Source of the DNA: Methylophaga sp. | Lineage (GTDB): Bacteria; Pseudomonadota; Gammaproteobacteria; Nitrosococcales; Methylophagaceae | Direction of reading: 5' to 3' | DNA length: 18,913 bases | Assembly (NCBI GenBank): GCA_014762585.1 | Contig: JABURN010000112.1 | Span: 1-18,913, forward strand | Shown: piece by piece, positions 10,103-15,967 of the stretch | Position numbering within the stretch: the stretch's first letter is position 1 | How the letters are laid out: the number at the start of each line of letters is the position of its first letter | The notes under the pieces: model-generated | Seen by the model: the letters and a program-made list of their open reading frames with translations, nothing else | What the model was told of the DNA's origin: nothing | Databases searched by the model: none | Position numbers and translations under genes: made by a program

Positions 10103-11131
10103 ATGATCAAAGTCGGTATTGTTGGCGGCACCGGGTACACCGGTGTGGAATTACTGAGACTATTGGCCAACCACCCCGAGGTGTCACTGGAAGTCATCAC
10201 TTCACGCAGTGAGGCAGGCATGGCTGTCAGTGAGTTATTCCCTAATCTGCGTGGCCACGTCGACTTGACCTTCAGCGAGCCTGATCCCGAGGTGCTGGCA
10301 CAGTGTGATGTCGTGTTTTTTGCGACGCCACACACGGTAGCGATGGCGCTGGTCCCCGAGCTTATCAAACGCCATACCCGGGTGATTGATCTGTCGGCGG
10401 ATTTTCGTCTCAAAGACCAGGCAGTCTGGGAGCAGTGGTACAACACGCCGCATACCTGTCCTGAGCTGTTTGCCAAGGCTGTATACGGCCTGCCGGAAAT
10501 CAACCGCGAGCAAATTCGCTCTGCCCAGCTGGTAGCTGTGCCGGGCTGTTATCCGACTGCTACCGAACTGGGTTTCCTGCCGCTGCTGGAAGCGGGTCTG
10601 ATTGATCCCAAGCACCTGATCGCCGATGCCAAAACCGGCGTCAGTGGCGCCGGTCGTAAAGCAGCCATTCCAATGCTGATGGCCGAAACCAGCGGCAGCT
10701 TCAAGGCATACGGCGTCAGTGGGCATCGCCATCTGCCAGAAATCAGGGAGATATTATCGGGCCACTGTGGTGAAGAAGTGGATCTGACTTTTATTCCTCA
10801 TCTGGCGCCGATGGTGCGTGGTATTCATGCCACCTTGTACGGCCGACTCCATAAAGATGCCGATCTGCAGGCTTTGTTTGAGAATCGCTACCGCGATGAG
10901 CCCTTCGTCGATGTGATGCCGGCTGGTAGCATGCCCGAGACGCGCAGCGTATCCGGTTCCAATGTCTGTCGACTCGCAGTCCATCAGCCACAGGGCAGTG
11001 ACACTGTGGTCGTTTTGTCCGTCATCGACAACCTGGTGAAAGGCGCTTCCGGTCAGGCGATACACAATATGAATATTATGTTCGGTCTGCCTGAAACCAC
11101 CGGCGTCAATCTTATCGCGACCATGCCCTGA
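10103..11131 (+). CDS. argC: N-acetyl-gamma-glutamyl-phosphate reductase
   Basis: ArgC is the third enzyme of arginine synthesis. It reduces N-acetylglutamyl phosphate to the semialdehyde with NADPH. The 342-residue length fits the long-chain bacterial type. The N-terminal Rossmann motif is [17 protein letters not shown] (5-21). [10 protein letters not shown] (96-105) and [10 protein letters not shown] (126-135) are family motifs. VPGCYPTAT (147-154) contains the catalytic Cys149. [10 protein letters not shown] and SGHRHLPEI (206-214) supply the conserved basic and histidine residues. The gene has a candidate promoter upstream and its stop TGA overlaps the ATG of the next gene by one base. 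The argC / coiled-coil protein / bactofilin / erpA order matches that of several gammaproteobacteria, including pseudomonads. Confidence 0.97.
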   Translation: MIKVGIVGGTGYTGVELLRLLANHPEVSLEVITSRSEAGMAVSELFPNLRGHVDLTFSEPDPEVLAQCDVVFFATPHTVAMALVPELIKRHTRVIDLSADFRLKDQAVWEQWYNTPHTCPELFAKAVYGLPEINREQIRSAQLVAVPGCYPTATELGFLPLLEAGLIDPKHLIADAKTGVSGAGRKAAIPMLMAETSGSFKAYGVSGHRHLPEIREILSGHCGEEVDLTFIPHLAPMVRGIHATLYGRLHKDADLQALFENRYRDEPFVDVMPAGSMPETRSVSGSNVCRLAVHQPQGSDTVVVLSVIDNLVKGASGQAIHNMNIMFGLPETTGVNLIATMP

Positions 11132-11829
11132 TGCTTGACCGGCCCTACGTTATACATCCTCGGCGGCCGTATCGCTGCCTGTTGCTGGTTTTACTCGGCA
11201 TTGCACTGACCGCCGTTGTGATTATCGCCTGGGGTCAACAGTGGCAGCAGAAACAACTTGAAAAACTCTCCGGACTTCAGTCGCAGCATCAGCAGATGCT
11301 GGCAGAAAATCAGCGCCTGACCGAAGAAAACCGGCTTTTGCAGGAACAGCTTCTGGGCATTAACCAGATGCAGGCGCTGCAGGAAGCGACAGACTCCCAG
11401 CTGCAAACTGAATTGGAGCTGTTGCAGAACCGGGTAATTGAGCTAAACAAGGAACTGCTGTTCTACCAGAACATCACCCAGGGTGACGCCAGCAGTGAAT
11501 TACAGGTTCGTGAACTGCATCTGAGACAGGTAGTCGATGATCCTTCATCCTATCTGTACCGGATTGTACTGACCCAGGGTAAACGAATCACCAAATCCAT
11601 CAAAGGCGACGTACTGATTACCCTCAACCTGGAGGGTAATGGCGAAGCACAATCGCGACTGGTCGAGACCCAGGCGCTTAACATACGCCATGTGCAAGTG
11701 CTTGAAGGCACGTTGAAATTAGCAGAGAATGAACAACCGGACAGTATACGGGTCATGCTGAGACAGTCCGACAAAACCCTGACCGAGCGGACTTTCAAGT
11801 GGGAAGTCACCACCTCCCCGGCATCATGA
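11131..11829 (+). CDS. DUF6776-type single-pass coiled-coil membrane protein
   Basis: The function is unknown. The 232-residue protein has a short basic N-terminus (HPRRPYR), one hydrophobic helix (about 14-34) and a long heptad-rich coiled coil rich in Gln, Glu and Leu (about 36-118, including LAENQRLTEENRLLQEQL). A C-terminal region of about 110 residues follows, probably beta-rich (LYRIVLTQGKRITKSIKGDVLITL). By the positive-inside rule the bulk should be periplasmic. I assign it to the DUF6776 family from architecture and gene position; this is recognition rather than a search. Its start overlaps the argC stop (TGATG), and its end is eight bases before the bactofilin ATG. The GAGG straddling its stop codon serves as the bactofilin ribosome site, so expression of the pair looks coupled. 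Confidence 0.8.
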   Translation: MLDRPYVIHPRRPYRCLLLVLLGIALTAVVIIAWGQQWQQKQLEKLSGLQSQHQQMLAENQRLTEENRLLQEQLLGINQMQALQEATDSQLQTELELLQNRVIELNKELLFYQNITQGDASSELQVRELHLRQVVDDPSSYLYRIVLTQGKRITKSIKGDVLITLNLEGNGEAQSRLVETQALNIRHVQVLEGTLKLAENEQPDSIRVMLRQSDKTLTERTFKWEVTTSPAS

Positions 11830-11837
11830 GGTAAATC

Positions 11838-12302
11838 ATGTTCAATAAAAACAAAGCCAAGAAAAAGAAGTCGACCAGCAGAATTGATACGCTGATAGGT
11901 CGTCATACTCACATCAAAGGCGACATCAGTTTCAGTGGCGGCCTGCGGGTCGATGGCACCATTGAAGGCAATATTAACGCCACCGGCGATGAAACCTCAG
12001 TGTTAACGCTCAGTGATCACGGCAGTATTGATGGTGAAATCCGGGTACCAAACATCATTATCAACGGACAGGTCAACGGTAATGTGTTTGTCTCCAATCA
12101 TGTCGAGCTGGCCCCCAAGGCCAGGATCAACGGCAATCTATACTACCGACTGCTGGAAATGGCGATGGGTAGTGAAGTCAATGGTCACCTTATCCGGGCG
12201 CAGGAAGAGGATACCGATATCCTGCAGCTGGAGCATGAAGTCTTTGAAGACGGCGCCCAGTTTCACCTGGAACAAAAACAAGAGTCCGATATAAAACCTT
12301 AA
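11838..12302 (+). CDS. Bactofilin (polymer-forming cytoskeletal protein)
   Basis: Bactofilins polymerise without nucleotide into filaments that scaffold cell-wall and polar proteins. The 154-residue product has a lysine-rich N-terminal tail (KNKAKKKKS), then a right-handed beta-helix core of about 110 residues. The core shows repeating short strands with Gly turns: IKGDISFSGGLRVDGTIEGNI, SDHGSIDGEIRV, INGQVNGNV, ARINGNLYY. This periodic I/V-x-G pattern identifies the family. An acidic C-terminal tail (EEDTDILQLEHEVFEDG) follows. The fixed neighbour is the coiled-coil membrane protein immediately upstream, a possible membrane anchor. The M23 peptidase that accompanies many bactofilins is not in this window. 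The stop codon touches the start of the IscR-like box of erpA. Confidence 0.92.
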   Translation: MFNKNKAKKKKSTSRIDTLIGRHTHIKGDISFSGGLRVDGTIEGNINATGDETSVLTLSDHGSIDGEIRVPNIIINGQVNGNVFVSNHVELAPKARINGNLYYRLLEMAMGSEVNGHLIRAQEEDTDILQLEHEVFEDGAQFHLEQKQESDIKP

Positions 12303-12326
12303 ATCTTGACTAATTTAGTCAGAATT
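12302..12326 (+). promoter_or_regulatory. IscR type 1-like operator upstream of erpA
   Basis: The core GACTAATTTAGTC (12308-12320) is an inverted repeat with GACT/AGTC arms and an A/T-rich centre. It fits the central part of the E. coli IscR type 1 consensus (GACT-RWWWY-AGTC) at every position. The flanks fit partly: CTT on the left matches SYY, and AG on the right matches RR. The box covers the -35 element of the erpA promoter, as expected for repression by [2Fe-2S]-IscR. In E. coli, erpA belongs to the IscR regulon. Confidence 0.75.
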
Positions 12327-12334
12327 TGGATAAT
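12306..12334 (+). promoter_or_regulatory. Sigma70 promoter of erpA
   Basis: TTGACT at 12306-12311 (five of six) is followed after exactly 17 bases by GATAAT at 12329-12334 (five of six). Transcription would start near 12341, about 30 bases before the erpA ATG. The -35 lies inside the IscR-like palindrome. This separates erpA from the argC-bactofilin genes as an independently controlled unit. Confidence 0.75.
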
Positions 12335-12371
12335 ATTTAACCAGTAACTAAGCTAATTTTGGAGTGATTAT

Positions 12372-12716
12372 ATGACCAGCGAAATGCCCAGCCCAATTAT
12401 CTTTACCGAGGCAGCGGCAGCTAAGGTCAGCGAATTGATCGCTGAAGAAGGCAACGATCAACTGAAACTGCGTGTATTCATCACCGGTGGCGGCTGTTCC
12501 GGCTTCCAGTATGGATTCACCTTTGAAGAAGACATCAGCGAAGAAGACACCCAGGTTGAAAAAGGCGGTGTGACGCTGTTGATTGACCCCGCCAGCTATC
12601 AATATCTGGTCGGTGCGGAAATCGATTTCACTGATGGGATCGAAGGCTCACAATTTGTGATCCGTAATCCGAATGCCACCACGACCTGCGGCTGTGGTTC
12701 ATCCTTCTCGCCCTGA
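12372..12716 (+). CDS. erpA: A-type iron-sulfur cluster carrier ErpA
   Basis: ErpA delivers Fe-S clusters to apoproteins, including IspG and IspH of isoprenoid synthesis and respiratory enzymes. The 114-residue protein has the HesB/IscA fold. The three ligand cysteines are Cys42 in [12 protein letters not shown] and Cys106 and Cys108 in TTCGCGSSF, at the same numbers as in E. coli ErpA. The [13 protein letters not shown] stretch and the [11 protein letters not shown] ending point to ErpA rather than IscA or SufA. The ribosome site GGAG (12361-12364) is well placed before the ATG. Its own promoter under an IscR-like box and a strong terminator after it make it monocistronic. Confidence 0.96.
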   Translation: MTSEMPSPIIFTEAAAAKVSELIAEEGNDQLKLRVFITGGGCSGFQYGFTFEEDISEEDTQVEKGGVTLLIDPASYQYLVGAEIDFTDGIEGSQFVIRNPNATTTCGCGSSFSP

Positions 12717-12739
12717 TTCGGGCTGAAAAAGTCAGACAT

Positions 12740-12773
12740 AAAACCGGTGAGGTCTGACCTCACCGGTTTTTTT
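12740..12773 (+). terminator. Rho-independent terminator of erpA
   Basis: A perfect 13-base stem, AAACCGGTGAGGT (12741-12753) with its complement at 12757-12769, closes a three-base CTG loop. One more A-T pair (12740 with 12770) extends it. The T-run is 12767-12773. It lies 24 bases after the erpA stop and is the clearest terminator in the window. The stem with its A-run and T-run could also work for transcripts from the opposite side, although no minus-strand gene is present. Confidence 0.92.
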
Positions 12774-12791
12774 ATGCCTGCTGATAATACA

Positions 12792-12820
12792 TTGTCTGGC
12801 TCAACATCCTTGGTTATGCT
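12792..12820 (+). promoter_or_regulatory. Candidate promoter of the DUF2254 gene
   Basis: TTGTCT at 12792-12797 and TATGCT at 12815-12820 are separated by 17 bases, each matching consensus at four positions. It lies between the erpA terminator and the DUF2254 ATG at 12848, where a promoter is needed. Transcription would start near 12827, and the ribosome site AGGAGAG is at 12837-12843. Confidence 0.45.
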
Positions 12821-12847
12821 TGGTTGAAGGTACTTTAGGAGAGACTG

Positions 12848-14113
12848 ATGTTTTCCAAATGGCAATGGCTCTTAACCCAGCTGGGCAGAAAGTTATGGCT
12901 GCGTTCAGCCCTGTTCGCCCTGCTGGCGGTCTTCACCGCGCTGATTGCCATCCCGGTCGAACTCTTCATCAAAGAACCGTTTCCATTCAGTATCGGCGCC
13001 GAATCAGTCGGTCAGATCCTCAATATTCTGGCCTCAAGCATGCTCGCCGTGACCACCTTCTCGCTGAGCGTGATGGTCTCCGCCTATACTGCGGCCAGCT
13101 CCAGTGCGACCCCCCGTGCCACCAAACTGGTGCGACAGGACTCAACTACACAGAATGTGCTGGCCACCTTTATTGGCTCCTTTCTTTTCAGCCTGGTCGG
13201 CATTATTGCCCTCAGCACCGATCTGTATGGTGATAATGGCCGTTTGATTCTGTTTGCCGTGACTGTCGGCGTGGTGGTGATCATTGTTGTCACCATGTTG
13301 CGCTGGATTGAGCACCTGTCAATGCTGGGACGACTGGGCGAAACCACCAACCGGGTAGAAGAGGCGGCCAGTCGTGCGATACAGCAGCGCATCGATTACC
13401 CCTGCCTCGGTGCCCGTCGCCTGGACTGGGATAATCTGCCCGACTATTTCGATAATCAGATCTATCCCGAACAGACCGGTTATGTGCAGCATATCGATAT
13501 CAGCAAACTCAACCACTACGGCGAACAGTATGAAGCGGAAATCTCGGTGCTGACCGAGCCGGGTCAGTTTATTCATCCGGCTGAAGCCATTGCCAGTTTC
13601 GAGGGGGAACTCAGCGAGGAAGTCGAAAATGCGATCCGGTCAGCCTTTACTGTCGGTAATGAGCGTTCCTTTGATCAGGACCCGCGTTTCGGCCTGTCGG
13701 TGCTGGCAGAGATTGCCTCCCGGGCCCTGTCCCCTGCGGTTAATGATCCGGGCACAGCGATTGACATTATCAGCCGTGCCGTAAGGCTGCTGCTGCCCTG
13801 GCGCGAACATGTGCGCATTGAAGATGATGACGAGAAGATCGTCTACCCGCAGGTCCGGATCTCTGAGATACAACTGGACGGGCTGTTTGAAGATGTATTT
13901 CTGCCTATTGCGCGTGATGGCGCTGGCCTGATTGAGATTCAAGTCCGGTTGCAGAAAACCCTGCTGGCACTGAAAAGACTCTGCCCTGAATGTTTCGCCG
14001 AGCAGGCCCAGCTGCATTCAGAAATGGCCTATCAACGTGCTGAACACGCACTTAATCTGGACGCTGACAAACAGCGACTGAAACAGCTAGTCGACAAAAT
14101 TCAGGAAAAATAA
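12848..14113 (+). CDS. DUF2254 family integral membrane protein
   Basis: The function is not established. The 421-residue protein has four predicted membrane helices, near residues 20-41, 53-80, 103-124 and 132-153. A soluble C-terminal region of about 260 residues follows. The segment between helices 2 and 3 (SAYTAASSSATPRATKLVRQD) and the C-terminal SRALSPAVNDPGTAIDII motif are what I recognise as typical of DUF2254. The C-terminal part also has Asp/Glu-rich stretches (IEDDDEK) and an ending that may be helical. A strong ribosome site, AGGAGAG, decides the start. It has its own candidate promoter, follows a strong terminator and is followed by the promoter of a separate efflux operon, so it is probably a single-gene unit. 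No terminator is evident after it. Confidence 0.88.
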   Translation: MFSKWQWLLTQLGRKLWLRSALFALLAVFTALIAIPVELFIKEPFPFSIGAESVGQILNILASSMLAVTTFSLSVMVSAYTAASSSATPRATKLVRQDSTTQNVLATFIGSFLFSLVGIIALSTDLYGDNGRLILFAVTVGVVVIIVVTMLRWIEHLSMLGRLGETTNRVEEAASRAIQQRIDYPCLGARRLDWDNLPDYFDNQIYPEQTGYVQHIDISKLNHYGEQYEAEISVLTEPGQFIHPAEAIASFEGELSEEVENAIRSAFTVGNERSFDQDPRFGLSVLAEIASRALSPAVNDPGTAIDIISRAVRLLLPWREHVRIEDDDEKIVYPQVRISEIQLDGLFEDVFLPIARDGAGLIEIQVRLQKTLLALKRLCPECFAEQAQLHSEMAYQRAEHALNLDADKQRLKQLVDKIQEK

Positions 14114-14136
14114 ACACCCTGTTTCTCAGCGCAATA

Positions 14137-14165
14137 TTTACATTTCGCTTGTCGCCGCCTAAAAT
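14137..14165 (+). promoter_or_regulatory. Sigma70 promoter of the tetR-RND efflux operon
   Basis: TTTACA at 14137-14142 (five of six) and TAAAAT at 14160-14165 (five of six) are 17 bases apart. The expected start point is near 14172, at the centre of the adjoining palindrome. The leader to the ATG at 14196 would be about 24 bases. Confidence 0.7.
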
Positions 14166-14184
14166 GAATGAACGTTCATTCATT
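14163..14184 (+). promoter_or_regulatory. TetR-family operator, perfect 22-base palindrome
   Basis: Two 11-base arms, AATGAATGAAC and GTTCATTCATT, form a perfect inverted repeat centred between 14173 and 14174. It overlaps the end of the -10 box and the expected transcription start. ATGAACGTTCAT-like cores are typical sites for TetR repressors of RND pumps. The repressor gene begins 12 bases downstream, so autoregulation is the simplest reading. Confidence 0.82.
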
Positions 14185-14195
14185 AATCAATCGAT

Positions 14196-14795
14196 ATGAC
14201 TCAGGCTAACCCCAAAGACAAACAGGAAAAGATTCTCCAGGCCACTTTGGAGCTGCTGTCCAGCAGTGGCTTTCATGGATTTTCGATGAAGCAGCTGGCC
14301 AGCCGCGCCGGTGTGGCTACCGGAACCATTTATCTCTACTTCAAAGACCGTGAGGCACTGATCGCTGAACTGCATAGCCGCATCATTGAGGCTTTTGCCG
14401 AGGCGGCTTTTTCCGACCATGATGGTTCGCTGTCCTTAAAACAACGCTACCAAAGGATCTGCGCCAATATCTGGCATTTCTGTATTAATAACCGCGCCAT
14501 CACGCTCAGCAAGGCCCAGTTTGATCACCTGCCGACCGATGTATTACGCAGTCAGCGTCAGGATGCCTGGCAACAGTTCCAGCCTTTGCGTGAACTGTTT
14601 GCTGAAGGCCGCCATCAGAAACGAATCAAGGATCTGCCTGATGATGTGCTCGGCAGTCTCAGTTTTGAACCTTACATGTACATGGCGAGTCAGCAACTGT
14701 TAGGGGTGATACAGGTGGACGAGGCTCAGCTGAATAAAATCATGGACGCATCCTGGGATGCCATTGCCACCGATGCCGAACAGGCGCGGGGATAG
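14196..14795 (+). CDS. TetR/AcrR family transcriptional repressor
   Basis: It probably represses the operon it heads, releasing DNA when it binds a pump substrate. The 199-residue product has the TetR N-terminal DNA-binding domain. The first helix is KQEKILQATLELLSSSGF (9-26), and the helix-turn-helix is MKQLASRAGVATGTIYLYFKDREAL (31-55), which carries the family signature. The C-terminal ligand domain (about 60-199) is helical and not diagnostic. A perfect palindrome lies just upstream. The start has no obvious Shine-Dalgarno sequence, while both downstream genes do, which may keep repressor levels low relative to the pump. It is in the same direction as the pump genes; many acrR-type repressors are divergent. 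Confidence 0.93.
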   Translation: MTQANPKDKQEKILQATLELLSSSGFHGFSMKQLASRAGVATGTIYLYFKDREALIAELHSRIIEAFAEAAFSDHDGSLSLKQRYQRICANIWHFCINNRAITLSKAQFDHLPTDVLRSQRQDAWQQFQPLRELFAEGRHQKRIKDLPDDVLGSLSFEPYMYMASQQLLGVIQVDEAQLNKIMDASWDAIATDAEQARG

Positions 14796-14804
14796 GAGAA
14801 CACA

Positions 14805-15965
14805 ATGACTTTTTGTTTTAGATCGCCCTTGTTACTGACCTTGTTCGCAGCGTTACTGATGGCCGGTTGTGAGCAAAAAGCAGACAATCAGGACAGCCCG
14901 CAGTCGAGGCCCCCTGCCTCGGTCAATGTGATGACGCTGGCATCACAATCCATCACGCTGACCAGCTCACTGCCCGCCAGAACCGTGGCTTACCGTAAAG
15001 CTGATGTCAGACCCCAGGTCAGCGGGATCATCGAACAGCGTCTATTTGAAGAAGGCTCACAAATCGAAGCCGGGCAACAGCTTTATCAGATTGACCCCGC
15101 GATTTACGAGGCCGATCTGGCTAATGCCCGGGCTGAACTTAAACGTGCTGAAGCTGCGTTAAAAACGGCAAAAGCGAGGGAAAACCGCTACCAGAACCTG
15201 CTTGATGATAATGCCATCAGCCGTCAGGAATACGATGATGCCCTGGCGACTTTCCAACAGGCCGAGGCTGAAATTGAAGTCCGTCGGGCGATGGTTAAGA
15301 CCGCGCAGACCAATCTGGATTACACCCGCGTCAATGCACCGATATCCGGCCGTATCGGTAAATCCAATGTGACCGAGGGGGCCCTGGTCACCGCTCAGCA
15401 GGAAGCGGTTCTCGCCACCATCCACCAGTTGGATCCGATGTATGTGGATATTTCCCAGCCTTCGCGGGCGTTGCTGGATCTGCGCAAAAAAGTGATTGAT
15501 CGCGAAATCAATCAGCAGTCAGCACCGACAGTCACCCTGACACTGGAAGATGGGAGTCGTTATCCGCATCAGGGCCAGTTACAGTTCGCTGAGGTGGATG
15601 TCGATCCTTCCACCGGTGACGTGGTGCTTCGCGCCATTATGCCCAACCCCGATCAACTGCTGCTGCCAGGCATGTTCGTACGCGCTGAAATTACCGAAGG
15701 CAAAATCGATGCGGCCATTCTGGCACCGCAGAAAGCTATCAGTTTCAATCGTGAAGGCAATGCCAGTGCTTATGTGGTGAACAGCAGCAATGAGGTTGAA
15801 GCACGTGAACTGGAGGTCGGTCGTGCCATTGACGGTCACTGGCTGGTGAAATCCGGTCTCAATGCCGGTGATCAGCTGATTGTCGCCGGGCTGCAGAAAG
15901 TGGCCCCGGGCGCCAAGGTCAGCATTGATCAAAAACGTGATCAAACTGAAGCGGATGGAGACTGA
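14805..15965 (+). CDS. RND efflux periplasmic adaptor subunit (AcrA/MexA type lipoprotein)
   Basis: This membrane fusion protein connects the RND pump to an outer-membrane channel. The 386-residue product starts with a lipoprotein signal ([14 protein letters not shown]) and lipidation is expected at Cys22. The Met at -3 of the lipobox is less common than Leu but tolerated. Next come a beta-barrel strand ([17 protein letters not shown]), the first lipoyl half-motif with [22 protein letters not shown], and a helical hairpin (about 105-170, [20 protein letters not shown]). The second lipoyl half includes [22 protein letters not shown]. Barrel and membrane-proximal domains end in [13 protein letters not shown]. 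The ribosome site AGGAGA (14794-14799) overlaps the tetR stop. The pump gene starts two bases after its stop, so the two are expressed together. Confidence 0.95.
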   Translation: MTFCFRSPLLLTLFAALLMAGCEQKADNQDSPQSRPPASVNVMTLASQSITLTSSLPARTVAYRKADVRPQVSGIIEQRLFEEGSQIEAGQQLYQIDPAIYEADLANARAELKRAEAALKTAKARENRYQNLLDDNAISRQEYDDALATFQQAEAEIEVRRAMVKTAQTNLDYTRVNAPISGRIGKSNVTEGALVTAQQEAVLATIHQLDPMYVDISQPSRALLDLRKKVIDREINQQSAPTVTLTLEDGSRYPHQGQLQFAEVDVDPSTGDVVLRAIMPNPDQLLLPGMFVRAEITEGKIDAAILAPQKAISFNREGNASAYVVNSSNEVEARELEVGRAIDGHWLVKSGLNAGDQLIVAGLQKVAPGAKVSIDQKRDQTEADGD

Positions 15966-15967
15966 TT

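Noticed and set aside
9721..10503. Open frame of 260 codons on the minus strand across the cyclase end and argC start
   Set aside because: It covers two real genes and the argC promoter region. The product is Ser/Thr-rich with no family features and no ribosome site.
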